A stretch of DNA of 64,000 nt from Clostridioides difficile. GTDB taxonomy: Bacteria; Bacillota; Clostridia; Peptostreptococcales; Peptostreptococcaceae. Positions 36,755-47,988 of this stretch are shown here, in pieces (the stretch's first letter is position 1; every line of letters begins with the position of its first letter). The position numbers were made by a program, and so were the translations under genes. The notes beneath the pieces are model-generated. The model did no database searches and was not told the origin of the DNA. It worked only from the letters and a program-made list of their open reading frames with translations. Where the stretch lies: the NCBI GenBank assembly GCA_012955965.1, contig JABBZI010000006.1, positions 113,626 through 177,625 of the forward strand. The letters run 5' to 3'.

Positions 36755-39598
36755 CTAAGATTTTATTTCTTTTGCTTTTTTTTGAAGATTATAAAGAGAA
36801 TTTATTGCATCTAATGGAGTCATATTTAAGATATCTAGATTTAAAATTTCTTGTGATAATATGTCTCTCTTTACACTATCAAAAGATATTTGAGTTAATG
36901 CTACTTCTTTTACAGAATCTTCTTTATTAGTTTTCTCTTTAGTATCATTTTCCCTTATTAAAGCAACTTCATCATTTAATAATTTAAATTTAGAATTTAA
37001 TTTATCATAATCCTTTTTTATATGCTTATAGTCTTTTACTACAAGTTCATGTTCTATTTTTAGAGATTCATATTTATTCTTAAAATTACTTTGATTTACC
37101 TTAAGCAATTCTTCATCTAAATTAATATTATGCACATTAGTTTTTTCTTTATCTCCATTTATTGCTACACTGTTATAAACATGATTTTTTTCCAAGTCTT
37201 TAAGTATATATTTTGCTCTTTCTATGACTTCATCTGGCAATTTAGCTAATTTGGCAACATATATTCCATAGCTCTTATCTGCCCCTTGAGGAATTATTTT
37301 TCTTAAAAAGATTATTCCTTCTCCATCTTCTTTGACTGCTATTGAATAATTTTTAACTTCTTTAAATTCCTCTTCTAAATCAGTAAGTTCATGATAATGA
37401 GTTGCAAATAATGTCTTGCACCTAATATTCTTCTGAATATATTCCACTATCGACCATGCTAAACTTATACCATCATAAGTGCTTGTTCCACGACCTATTT
37501 CATCTAATATAACTAGACTTCTCTCTGTTGCATTTTTCAGTATGAGAGAAACTTCATTCATTTCCACCATAAAAGTAGACTGACCTTGAGATAGGTCATC
37601 ACTAGCTCCAACTCTAGTAAATATTCTATCTAAGATTGGAATATCAGCATATTCTGCTGGTACAAATGAACCTATATGTGCCATAAGTGCTATTATAGCA
37701 GTTTGTCTCATATATGTTGATTTACCAGACATATTAGGACCAGTTATTATGTTAATGATATTTTCCCCACTATTTAAATATGTGTCATTTGGAACGAAAT
37801 TTTCCTCACCTACTATATTTTCAACAACTGGATGTCTACCATTTCTTATATCAAGTTTATTATTTTCATTTATTGCTGGTTTTACATAGTTATTTATGTG
37901 TGCAACTGTTGCAAGAGATACAAAAACATCTATATTAGCTATAGTCTTAGCTACTTTTTGTATTCTATCTATATTTTTATATATAGTATCTCTTATACCT
38001 ACAAATATCTCGTATTCCAGAGACTTGATTTTCTCTTCAGCATGTAATATCTTTTCTTCTATTTCCTTTAATTCTGGAGTTATGTATCTTTCTGCATTGC
38101 TAAGCGTCTGTTTTCTTATATATGTCTCATCTAGTTTTGCCTGTTTAAAGTTAGCTTTTGTTATTTCTATATAGTAACCAAAAACTTTATTAAAACCTAT
38201 TTTTAATGATTTAACTCCTGTTTTTTCTCTTTCTCTGTTTTCTATTTCTTTTACAAGAAAAGCTCCATTTTTAGAAATATCTCTTAATTCTTTAAGCTCA
38301 TCACTAAAATCGGATTTAATTATATTTCCATCTTTTATAGTTATTGTAGGTTCTTCTAAAATAGATTCATCTATTAAATTGTATATATCATCCAATTTAT
38401 CCATTTCTGAAACATACTCTTTTAGTATTGTCGCATTTGATAAATCTATTGTGTCTTTTAAATTTGGTAATTTCTCTATTGAATTTTTTAAGTGAATTAA
38501 TTCTTTTGGTGTTACCCTTTCAAATGCTATCTTTCCACATATTCTTTCTATATCGTATATGTTTTTAAGTATATCATTTAAATCTTCTCTTAATATAAAG
38601 TCATCTTTTATCTCTTCTATTACGTCCAATCTATTTTCAATTTTAGATTTATTTATCAAAGGTTCTTCAACATATTTTCTTAAAAGTCTACCTCCCATTG
38701 CTGTAGAAGTTTTATCAAGAACATGCAATAATGAACCTTTTTTCTTATTGCCTCTTATAGTTTGTGTAAGCTCTAAATTAGTTCTAGTAAACATATCTAA
38801 AACCATATATTCTGATGAATTGTATATATTTATATTATTTATATTAGATGTTATTTGTTTTTGAGTGTTATATATATAATTTAGAAGAATTGATAAGCTT
38901 GACTTTATAAGACCTTTATCATCAAACTTTAATTTTTGTAGATAAACCTCTGGAAAATATTCTCTTAATATGTTTATATCCAAATAGTTATCACTAAAAC
39001 TTTCATTTATGTATATGTTACTTACAGTAGCGATATCTCTAAGCTTTTCTATAAAGTCTAAATCATTTATAATTATTTCTGTTGGATGGATTTTTGCAAT
39101 CTCTTCAATTACTTTATCTTCATTTAAACATGTTGCATTAGTTTCTCCTGTACTTATATCAACATAAGTTAATCCTATATTAGAACCAACCTTATATAAA
39201 GATAATAAATAATTATTCTTTTTGTTTTCAAGTAAGTTTCCATCTAAAACGGTTCCAGGAGTGATTACTCTTATAACCTCTCTTCTAACAATCCCTTTTG
39301 CAGTGGATGGGTCTTCCATTTGTTCACCTATTGCTACTTTATATCCATTTTCAACTAATTTCGATATATATGAATTGGCTGAGTGGAAAGGTACACCACA
39401 CATAGGAGCACGTTCTTCTAAACCACAAGCTTTTCCTGTCAATGCTATTTCAAGAGCTTTTGAAGCTACTAATGCATCTTCAAAAAACATTTCATAAAAA
39501 TCTCCCAATCTAAAAAACAGTATACAATCTTTATATCTATTTTTCACTTCAAGATATTGCTTCATCATAGGAGTTAATTTATTCATATCTATTTGCAT
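36755..39598 (-). CDS. mutS: DNA mismatch repair protein MutS
   Basis: This 947-residue mismatch sensor has an N-terminal reading motif FFRLGDFYEMFFEDA (the Phe-x-Glu wedge), Walker A GPNMSGKST (about 620), Walker B DEIGRGTSTYDG and the dimer region GASDDLSQGQSTFM. It is longer than many MutS proteins (about 850-880) because of a Lys/Asn/Glu-rich, probably coiled segment at about 800-905 before the final helix-turn-helix/dimer segment. The ATG at 39598 follows GGAGG by 7; TTG at 39604 is too close. It heads the mutS-mutL-miaA-hfq operon. Confidence 0.96.
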   Translation of the reverse strand: MQIDMNKLTPMMKQYLEVKNRYKDCILFFRLGDFYEMFFEDALVASKALEIALTGKACGLEERAPMCGVPFHSANSYISKLVENGYKVAIGEQMEDPSTAKGIVRREVIRVITPGTVLDGNLLENKKNNYLLSLYKVGSNIGLTYVDISTGETNATCLNEDKVIEEIAKIHPTEIIINDLDFIEKLRDIATVSNIYINESFSDNYLDINILREYFPEVYLQKLKFDDKGLIKSSLSILLNYIYNTQKQITSNINNINIYNSSEYMVLDMFTRTNLELTQTIRGNKKKGSLLHVLDKTSTAMGGRLLRKYVEEPLINKSKIENRLDVIEEIKDDFILREDLNDILKNIYDIERICGKIAFERVTPKELIHLKNSIEKLPNLKDTIDLSNATILKEYVSEMDKLDDIYNLIDESILEEPTITIKDGNIIKSDFSDELKELRDISKNGAFLVKEIENREREKTGVKSLKIGFNKVFGYYIEITKANFKQAKLDETYIRKQTLSNAERYITPELKEIEEKILHAEEKIKSLEYEIFVGIRDTIYKNIDRIQKVAKTIANIDVFVSLATVAHINNYVKPAINENNKLDIRNGRHPVVENIVGEENFVPNDTYLNSGENIINIITGPNMSGKSTYMRQTAIIALMAHIGSFVPAEYADIPILDRIFTRVGASDDLSQGQSTFMVEMNEVSLILKNATERSLVILDEIGRGTSTYDGISLAWSIVEYIQKNIRCKTLFATHYHELTDLEEEFKEVKNYSIAVKEDGEGIIFLRKIIPQGADKSYGIYVAKLAKLPDEVIERAKYILKDLEKNHVYNSVAINGDKEKTNVHNINLDEELLKVNQSNFKNKYESLKIEHELVVKDYKHIKKDYDKLNSKFKLLNDEVALIRENDTKEKTNKEDSVKEVALTQISFDSVKRDILSQEILNLDILNMTPLDAINSLYNLQKKAKEIKS

Positions 39599-39689
39599 TA
39601 TCAAACCTCCTTCTTTTCTAATTAAATATTATATCATAGTAGATGATTATTATTAACATAATATATAAAATTTTGACGTATAACTAAAA

Positions 39690-39725
39690 AACAATCCAAA
39701 ATGTATAATTACATTTTGGATTGTT
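39690..39725 (-). terminator. Terminator after the thiamine-precursor ABC operon
   Basis: A perfect 16-bp stem (39690-39705 / 39710-39725) has a 4-base loop. On the minus strand it is followed by TTTTTTAG. Confidence 0.93.
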
Positions 39726-39763
39726 AAGTTTAATATTTTTTAAATAAAACATGTATAGAACTT

Positions 39764-41501
<1,738 letters not shown>

Positions 41502-42272
41502 TTAATCTGCTAATCTATGTCTTATAACAATTTTTTTTATTGCTTGTACAACGCCTACAAATATCAAACTAAATATAACTACCAATATAGTAGATGCAAA
41601 TACTTTATCAAGAGCATATGCACTTTTTGACCTTAGCATATAAACACCAAGACCTTTAGTTCCACCTAACCACTCTGCAACAGTTGCTGCCATTACAGCA
41701 TAAGTTGCAGATATTTTTAGACCAGAAAAAAATTTATCCATTGCCATAGGAAATTTAAGATGAATAAATGTATTAATTTTGTTTGAATTCATAGTCTTAA
41801 ATAAATTTAAATAGTCTTTATCAATATTCTCAATTCCATCTACAAAACTTATTAATATAGGAAAAAAACAAGTAAGTGTTACCATCAATATTTTTGGCAT
41901 TGTTCCAAAGCCAAACCATATCATAAAAAGTGGAGCTATAATTATTGTAGGTATCATTTGAGTGACCAACATAATAGGATAAAGACATTTTTTTATTATC
42001 AACACAAAATCCATCAATACACCAATTGTTAATGATATTATAATTGCAACTATAAAACCAAGTATTGCCTCTCCTATAGTAACTACAGCATGCATGGATA
42101 AATTTTGAGAGTCTTTAAAAAATACATTAAGTATATCTACTGGCGTGGGTAGTATATACTGTGGAACTTTTAAAACTTCTACCACAGATTGCCAAAGAAT
42201 AAGTATAAACAAAAATGTTGCTATTGGATATATACTATCTTTAACTTTATCTATGATTTCTAAGTTTTTCAT
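41502..42272 (-). CDS. ABC permease, thiamine-precursor type (ThiX-like)
   Basis: This 256-residue BPD-type permease has about six membrane helices and the EAA-like cytoplasmic loop LFKTMNSNKINTFIHLKFPM. It is similar to SsuC/ThiX permeases. It overlaps the 3' end of the thiamine-binding-protein gene by 26 bases, and its stop is 21 bases before the lipoprotein start codon. Confidence 0.92.
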   Translation of the reverse strand: MKNLEIIDKVKDSIYPIATFLFILILWQSVVEVLKVPQYILPTPVDILNVFFKDSQNLSMHAVVTIGEAILGFIVAIIISLTIGVLMDFVLIIKKCLYPIMLVTQMIPTIIIAPLFMIWFGFGTMPKILMVTLTCFFPILISFVDGIENIDKDYLNLFKTMNSNKINTFIHLKFPMAMDKFFSGLKISATYAVMAATVAEWLGGTKGLGVYMLRSKSAYALDKVFASTILVVIFSLIFVGVVQAIKKIVIRHRLAD

Positions 42273-42537
42273 CTATAGTCAAGCCCCCAGCTTTTTCATC
42301 CACTCTAGCTACTGTTATAACTCTTTCACATCCAAGGTTAAAAGGGATTTTATGTACTTTCTTCAATAATTCAAAAACTTCATCAAAATCACCTTCAACA
42401 GTTGTACTCATTGCGCCTATTTCATATTTAAGACCACTTTTTTCAATTTCAGCAATACAAGCATCTACTACTTTGTACATTTCTTCTTCACCTTTGTAAG
42501 GTCTTAGTGGCATTACTGCTATGTCTGCGATTACCAT
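42247..42537 (-). CDS. Thiamine-binding protein, MTH1187/YkoF family
   Basis: This 96-residue soluble protein of PF01910 starts VIADIAVMPLRPYKGEEEMY, then has EIGAMSTTVEGDFDEVFELL. The fold is ferredoxin-like and members such as YkoF bind thiamine or its pyrimidine. It is first in the operon behind the TPP riboswitch. Its role may be a cytoplasmic scavenger or sensor of the imported precursor. Confidence 0.9.
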   Translation of the reverse strand: MVIADIAVMPLRPYKGEEEMYKVVDACIAEIEKSGLKYEIGAMSTTVEGDFDEVFELLKKVHKIPFNLGCERVITVARVDEKAGGLTIDEKLRNHR

Positions 42538-42629
42538 TTAAATCACTCCTTTAAAAATAATTAATACCTACTAGGTATATTTTGTTTTTTATTAAAAATT
42601 TTACTTCTAAAAGATAATATATTTAAATA

Positions 42630-42664
42630 AAATAAAAGTCTTATCCACAATAGGATAAGACTTA
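42630..42664 (-). terminator. Intrinsic terminator of the TPP riboswitch
   Basis: On the minus strand, AAGTCTTATCC pairs with GGATAAGACTT around 6 bases and runs into TTTATTTTATT. It lies directly after the aptamer, so ligand binding should cause termination. Confidence 0.85.
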
Positions 42665-42680
42665 TTTCAATCTTTATTGG

Positions 42681-42757
42681 TCTCCCTACACTGGCATTAT
42701 CCAAACAGGTTCAAAGGGTCGAGATAAAATCTCCTCTCAGCACATTAGCTCCCCGAA
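42681..42757 (-). promoter_or_regulatory. TPP (thiamine pyrophosphate) riboswitch
   Basis: The minus strand contains the canonical THI elements GGGGAGC, CTGAGAGG, GACCCTTTGAACCTG and GATAATGCCAGTGTAGGGA in order. It lies about 145 bases before the first gene of the thiamine-precursor importer, with its terminator between. High TPP should shut off uptake. Confidence 0.97.
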
Positions 42758-42764
42758 ATATATT

Positions 42765-43215
42765 ATATCTTTTCTACTTGATTATACTACACTTATCATA
42801 TTTTAACAAATTTTTTATTCATATTATATATTTTGTACATTTTAAAATCTATAATGCCAAAATAATATTTTTTTAAAAATTATATTTACACTATACATAC
42901 TCATCATAAATTATTAGAATTTGATTAAATTTTAAAGTTTAGCTATAAAAATATACTATTCTAAGAAACTTTTTTTATTTTATTAACTGTTTAACTTTGT
43001 TTAGTTTTACTTTACTGCCTCAAATTAATTCAATTTAAATTAATAATAAAAAGCTATTACTATGATTTGCATATATAATCTATATAATATAATTATTTTA
43101 CCTAATTTATTTTTGAAAAATAAATTATTTTTTTTAATTTTTAAAATTTTTAATATCTACCTTGAAAAATAAAACGTTTTCCTATATGATTGTAATTGTA
43201 GAATAAAACTAAATA
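42765..43215. other. Non-coding gap before the c-di-GMP riboswitch
   Basis: This is about 450 bases of very AT-rich DNA between the divergent TPP and c-di-GMP riboswitches. I see no ORF with a ribosome site. It must hold the two promoters, but I cannot place them securely. Confidence 0.5.
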
Positions 43216-43292
43216 GGCAAAACTAGAGAAATTTAGTGACGCAAAGCTATAGGGACTAAGACTTATAAAACAAGTTATGTCAGCCAGTTGCC
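43216..43292 (+). promoter_or_regulatory. Cyclic-di-GMP class I (GEMM) riboswitch, copy 1
   Basis: GGCAA (43216) pairs with TTGCC (ending 43292). Between them lies the conserved GTGACGCAAAGCTATAGGGA followed by ATGTCAGCCAGTTGCC, which is the GEMM-I core with its tetraloop receptor and second stem. It is near-identical in core to the copy at 53383 on the other strand. An intrinsic terminator follows at once, so c-di-GMP should turn expression off. Confidence 0.95.
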
Positions 43293-43318
43293 AAAAAGAT
43301 ATTTTCTTTTTGTTTTTA
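43291..43318 (+). terminator. Terminator of c-di-GMP riboswitch copy 1
   Basis: CAAAAAGA / TCTTTTTG hairpin with TTTTTAT following. It overlaps the 3' edge of the aptamer. Confidence 0.8.
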
Positions 43319-43347
43319 TGAAAGTTTTTTAGGGGGATAAATGATAT

Positions 43348-43524
43348 ATGTTTATAGATAAAATGGATAGATGTACGCATATACTAACTGCATATATATG
43401 CAGTTCATACGATTACTGCAATTTTATAGATACACAATTAAATGACTTTATACTAGAATATGGAGAGAACGTGGTAGAATCTTGTTTGCATCAAGTGATG
43501 GTATTGGTAAGCAGATATAATTAA
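43348..43524 (+). CDS. 58-codon ORF downstream of the c-di-GMP riboswitch
   Basis: A possible small protein begins at the ATG at 43348, reading MFIDKMDRCTHILTAYICSS and ending VLVSRYN. AGGGGG lies 11 bases upstream; a nearer ATG at 43341 gives only six codons. It has four cysteines and no signal peptide or clear membrane helix. I recognise no family. It may be a true small gene, a decayed gene, or only a chance frame, with the riboswitch now without a working target. Confidence 0.45.
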   Translation: MFIDKMDRCTHILTAYICSSYDYCNFIDTQLNDFILEYGENVVESCLHQVMVLVSRYN

Positions 43525-43639
43525 AGAAATTTTATTTTCTAGAAAACCCTTTTTAGTTTTATCTACGTTTTATAATGCATTAAAAAAACTAATTAAAGTA
43601 AGCTTTATTGTCTACTTTTTATGAAGTAAACAGTTGAGT

Positions 43640-43996
43640 TTATCTCATATACTGTTTACCCCAATTACATAATTCTAATAATATAGATTCCAATGATTTC
43701 CCACGTTTAGTAGCCAAATATTCGACTGTTGGAGGAATAGTAGGATAAGAAATCCTCTTAATAAGCCCATCTCTTTCAAGATACTTTAATTCTTGTGACA
43801 ATATCTTATGACTTATATGAACAACTTCTTTTTTTAATTGACTGTAACGTATTGGCTCTTGTTTTAAAATATGCCATAGAATAATTGCCCTCCATTTACT
43901 TCCTATCACAGTCATGGTAAAACCAATTGAACAATTAAAATCTTTTTGTCTTTCTTCAATATTTGGAAATTCTTCAAAATTATTATCTATATTCAT
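43640..43996 (-). CDS. HxlR/MarR-like transcriptional regulator
   Basis: This 118-residue winged-helix regulator of the HxlR group carries CSIGFTMTVIGSKWRAIILW (a variant of the CPxxxxLxxIGGKW motif) and RYSQLKKEVVHISHKILSQE, then LKYLERDGLIKR. The start at 43996 has GAGAGGA about 5 bases upstream. It is divergent from a decayed PhzF-like gene, the probable former target. Confidence 0.9.
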   Translation of the reverse strand: MNIDNNFEEFPNIEERQKDFNCSIGFTMTVIGSKWRAIILWHILKQEPIRYSQLKKEVVHISHKILSQELKYLERDGLIKRISYPTIPPTVEYLATKRGKSLESILLELCNWGKQYMR

Positions 43997-44251
43997 TCCA
44001 ATCCTCTCTTTCAAAATGGTAAGTAACTAACTAAAAAGTGCATTCTTGTTTAACATATTAATTCGTAATATAATTTTGATTGTAGCATAGAGCCTTACAT
44101 AATACTACTTTTTTAGATGTATATGTTTAAATTCTAATATAGACATATACTATCTTATTAATTTTATTTAAACAGATGATAGTAGGTAATAATCCATCTC
44201 AAGTTTTCTATGTACACAAACTATTCTAATATTTAGAAAGGATTATATAAT

Positions 44252-44548
44252 ACGGATAAAATATTTCATCTTTATCAAGTTGACTCATTTACAAAAGAAA
44301 AATTTACAGGTAATCCAGCTGGTGTAATTACAAATGCTGATGGACCTTTAGGTGCATATCTTGTACATTATAAAGTAATACCTATACCTGGCACAGAGTT
44401 TATATTTGAAGCAATACAAGGAGAAGCAATAAAACGCAAAGGCAAGATGTTAGTAAAAGTAATTATTTCAGATAATAAGCCAGTTGAAGTAAAAATAATT
44501 GGAAAAGCTATAATTGCATTCTCAACAAATATAGAAATTGAATTATAG
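44252..44548 (+). pseudogene. PhzF-family gene with large internal deletion
   Basis: The frame reads DKIFHLYQVDSFTKEKFTG then NPAGVITNADGP, the N-terminal hallmark of PhzF isomerases. It jumps directly to GPLGAYLVHYKVI and FEAIQGEAIKRKG, which are C-terminal PhzF motifs. About 100 codons remain of the usual 260-300. Where the start should be there is ACG (44252), 9 bases after AAAGGA, so ATG appears to have mutated. Both changes point to an inactive remnant. Confidence 0.85.
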
Positions 44549-44781
44549 TTTTCTTCTAAATAAAATTCTGAACTTTTTAATTCCAATTAATAATAATTTA
44601 ATAACAAACTAATTTATATACAATCAAATTAATTTTTTTATTATTTGTTAATATATATTTATCATTATATTATATAATAATATAGATAGTTACTATATCT
44701 TAAATTAGATAAATCATAATTATATATTATTGTTAAAACTCAATTATATAATTTTTAATAATATTATTTTAGGAGGAAAAA

Positions 44782-45393
44782 ATGATAAACGATATTAAAA
44801 ATAAGTTCAAAGATTACAAGCCATATATAAATGGATATAAAAATATGAAAAGGGCATCTGTTCTAATTCCAATAGTAGAAATAAATAACATACATCATAT
44901 ATTATTTGAAGTTCGCTCAAAGAATTTAAAACATCAACCTAATGAGATTTCTTTTCCAGGTGGCAAGATAGAATCAAACGAAACTCCATATGATGCTGCT
45001 GTCAGAGAAACTTGTGAAGAATTAGGTACTTTTAATGACAATATAGAAATCATAGCGAGTCTGGACCTACTTATAACACCTGTAAAATTCATAATACATC
45101 CTTATTTAGGATATATAAAAAACATTAATAATTTAAATATAAATAAGGATGAAGTTGACCATACTTTTTTGGTCCCTATAAAATATCTTTTAGAAAATCC
45201 TCCACATACTTATAATAATACTGTAAAAGTTTTTCCTGATGAAAATCTACCTTATGGGTCAATTCCAAACCAAAAAGATTATAAGTTTGAAAGTGGAAGT
45301 TACCCTATTCTATTCTATAAATACAAAGATTATGTAATCTGGGGTATGACAGCAAAAATACTAGAAAACTTTTTAAACTTCTTATCAGAATAA
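44782..45393 (+). CDS. Nudix hydrolase, CoA pyrophosphatase-like
   Basis: This 203-residue protein has the Nudix box GGKIESNETPYDAAVRET continuing CEELG, with all key Glu residues. The preceding VRSKNLKHQPNEISFPGG is the LLTxRSxxLxxHxGExSFPGG motif of CoA-pyrophosphatases, which cut CoA to 4'-phosphopantetheine and 3',5'-ADP. TTAGGAGG lies 6 bases before the ATG. It stands alone. Confidence 0.92.
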   Translation: MINDIKNKFKDYKPYINGYKNMKRASVLIPIVEINNIHHILFEVRSKNLKHQPNEISFPGGKIESNETPYDAAVRETCEELGTFNDNIEIIASLDLLITPVKFIIHPYLGYIKNINNLNINKDEVDHTFLVPIKYLLENPPHTYNNTVKVFPDENLPYGSIPNQKDYKFESGSYPILFYKYKDYVIWGMTAKILENFLNFLSE

Positions 45394-45712
45394 TAAATGT
45401 AAGTAAACACTCAAATTTTTAGATAATAAGTTTTTAAAATTTTCTAAATTTAAAATTTGATACTTCTAAGAAATATAAGAAACTATATTTTATAATATTT
45501 TTTCTACTTAATTATTGCTCGGTTATTATTTCATAATTACCAATACAATTTCAAGATAAATTCTAAGTATTATTATTAAACTATGGATAAATTATAGCAT
45601 AATAATATATCTAATAAGGTTAAGGTATGAAATAAATGATTTTAATGTATGTTTATGGTAAAATATTAATAAATTAGTAAACTGTAAGTCAAAATATATG
45701 GAGGTACTTATA

Positions 45713-46051
45713 ATGTTTGCAGTAGTATTCATAGTTATATCAGCAATTGCCTTTTTCATTTTAAGTATATTATTATTTAATGGAAAAGCCAGTATGCTAT
45801 TGGCAGGTTATAATACTATGAGTGATAAAGAAAAAGCTCAATATGATAAGAAAAAATTATGTAGAAGTTCTAGTATTGTTACCTTCATTGTATCTATAAT
45901 GTTATTTATTATGTCATTCTTTGGTTATAGAGTAGAGAGTGGACAAATGGCTGAAAAAGAAATGCTTCCATTTGCTGTAATATTTATAATAGTTATACTT
46001 GCTAGTGTGCTTTTCAATATCTATTATTCTAATAAGAAATGTAAAAAATAA
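45713..46051 (+). CDS. DUF3784-like small membrane protein
   Basis: This 112-residue protein has three membrane helices (about 2-24, 54-72 and 84-103) and the loop GKASMLLAGYNTMSDKEKAQ, followed by YDKKKLCR, typical of DUF3784. GGAGG lies 8 bases before the ATG at 45713. Its function is unknown. It ends in a good terminator. Confidence 0.9.
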   Translation: MFAVVFIVISAIAFFILSILLFNGKASMLLAGYNTMSDKEKAQYDKKKLCRSSSIVTFIVSIMLFIMSFFGYRVESGQMAEKEMLPFAVIFIIVILASVLFNIYYSNKKCKK

Positions 46052-46064
46052 TAATTTTAAGTTA

Positions 46065-46098
46065 AGCAGTTAATTTTGAAAGATTAACTGCTTTTTTA
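46065..46098 (+). terminator. Terminator after the DUF3784 gene
   Basis: AGCAGTTAA pairs with TTAACTGCT around 10 bases, followed by TTTTTTA. Confidence 0.9.
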
Positions 46099-46329
46099 TA
46101 GTTATTCTATAATATATTAGTATATAATAAGGATATACTAATATATAGTTAGGTAAAACTTTATAAAATAGAATAAAAATAGATGTACTATCAGTTTACA
46201 TTTTATATAAAACTTATTTATAATAAAAATTAAAATTAACATATATAATGTATTTTTTTAAATAATATATTTTGTTTTATAGCATATCTATTCCAATAAG
46301 TTTACATAATTTTATTATATTGTACAATA

Positions 46330-47766
46330 TTAATCATTTACTAGTATACCATTTAATGAAAAAGTCCTAGGTTCAGTAATTTTAACCATAACTAATTTTC
46401 CAATTAAATCATCATTTCCGCCTTCGAAATTTACAAGTTTATTCTGTCTAGTTCTACCAGCAAATTTATTCTCATTATTCTTACTTCTTCCTTCAACTAA
46501 AACTTCAACTATTCTATTTTTATATCCATTATTTATATCTGCTGAAATCCTATTTACAGCTTCTAACACTCTATTAAATCTCTCATGTTTTATTTCTTCT
46601 GGTATTTGATTTTCCATTTTAGCAGCAGGTGTTCCCTGTCTTTTGGAATAAATAAACGTAAAAGCTGAATCATATTTTACTTTTTCAATTACATCTAAAG
46701 TATCTAATAAATCTTCTTCTGTTTCTCCTGGGAAACCTATCATTAAATCTGTTGAAAAAGCAATATCTGGTACTTCTTTTTTAGCCTTTTCTATTATTTC
46801 TAAATAATATTCTTTTGTATAATGTCTATTCATTTTTTTCAAAAGACTACTACTTCCACATTGTATTGGTAAGTGTAAAAATTCACATACCTTATCACAA
46901 TCTCTAATTGCATATATTACTTCATCAGATATATCTTTTGGATGAGATGTCATAAATCTAACTCTTTCAATTCCTTCTATCTCATTTACTTTTCTTAGAA
47001 GTTCTGAAAATGTAACTGGATTTTCAAGTGTCTTACCATAAGAGTCGACATTTTGTCCAAGTAAAGTAATTTCTTTTGTCCCATTTGCTACAAGCTCTTT
47101 TATCTCATTAATTATATCTTCAGGTGTTCTACTTCTTTCTCTACCTCTTGTATATGGAACTATACAGTATGTACAAAAATTATTGCATCCATACATTATA
47201 TTTACAAATGCCTTTAATTCAAATTTTCTATTACTTCTAAGACCTTCTATTACCTCTCCATCTACATCCCAAACATCTACTAACATTTTTTCAGAATTCA
47301 TTGATTCTGTAAGTAATTGTGGAAATTTATATAGATTATGTGTCCCAAATATAAGATCCACATGTTTGTATTTTTTTCTTAATTCTTCTACAACATGTGG
47401 TTGTTGCATCATACATCCACAAACAGCTATTTTCATATTTGGATTTTTTCCTTTTAGATGCTTTAATTGTCCTAAATTTCCATATACTTTTAACTCTGCA
47501 TTTTCTCTAACTGCACATGTGTTATATATTATTAAATCACTTTCTTCAAGCATCATTGACATTTGGTATCCCATTTCTTCTAGCATTGAACATAATTTTT
47601 CTGAATCATGTTCATTCATCTGACATCCAAAGGTTTGAGTAAACACGAGTTTTCTCTTTCCAGTTCTGTTGAAGTATTCTTCATTTTGTCTGTGTATTTG
47701 TTCTATATATTTATCTTGTTCTTGTATTTTCTCTATAGGTATTGTTACTTGTTTTCTTTTGCTCAC
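46330..47766 (-). CDS. miaB: tRNA methylthiotransferase MiaB
   Basis: This 478-residue radical-SAM enzyme adds a methylthio group to i6A37 made by MiaA. The UPF0004 domain has [12 protein letters not shown] and AVCGCMMQ, giving the auxiliary [4Fe-4S] cysteines. The radical SAM motif is [18 protein letters not shown]; a C-terminal TRAM domain (about 410-475) ends the protein. The start codon is GTG at 47766 with GGAGG 7 bases upstream. It is a single gene here, apart from the miaA operon. Confidence 0.95.
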   Translation of the reverse strand: MSKRKQVTIPIEKIQEQDKYIEQIHRQNEEYFNRTGKRKLVFTQTFGCQMNEHDSEKLCSMLEEMGYQMSMMLEESDLIIYNTCAVRENAELKVYGNLGQLKHLKGKNPNMKIAVCGCMMQQPHVVEELRKKYKHVDLIFGTHNLYKFPQLLTESMNSEKMLVDVWDVDGEVIEGLRSNRKFELKAFVNIMYGCNNFCTYCIVPYTRGRERSRTPEDIINEIKELVANGTKEITLLGQNVDSYGKTLENPVTFSELLRKVNEIEGIERVRFMTSHPKDISDEVIYAIRDCDKVCEFLHLPIQCGSSSLLKKMNRHYTKEYYLEIIEKAKKEVPDIAFSTDLMIGFPGETEEDLLDTLDVIEKVKYDSAFTFIYSKRQGTPAAKMENQIPEEIKHERFNRVLEAVNRISADINNGYKNRIVEVLVEGRSKNNENKFAGRTRQNKLVNFEGGNDDLIGKLVMVKITEPRTFSLNGILVND

Positions 47767-47904
47767 GTCTATTCCTCCTAGTTAATTTCTTATATTACAC
47801 ATAACCTTAATTATATCAAATAAGAAAAATCTTTTAAAGATATTATTATTTTTCTATGTGTGTTTTGATAATAAATTTAATAATTTAAGCGTAGTTTATT
47901 TCTA

Positions 47905-47943
47905 AACAATAAAAAAAGATGTTTTAAATTTTAGTTTAAAACA
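47905..47943 (-). terminator. Terminator after the CWB2 wall-protein gene
   Basis: TGTTTTAAA / TTTAAAACA hairpin; on the minus strand it continues into TTTTTTTATTG. Confidence 0.8.
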
Positions 47944-47988
47944 CCCTTCTTATATTAAAACATCATTTCCTACTGAATACAATAAAAC

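Noticed and set aside
43150..43380. Minus-strand ORF of 76 codons
   Set aside because: It lies on the reverse of the c-di-GMP riboswitch and has no ribosome site.
44368..44586. Minus-strand ORF of 72 codons
   Set aside because: Reverse shadow of the PhzF-like remnant.
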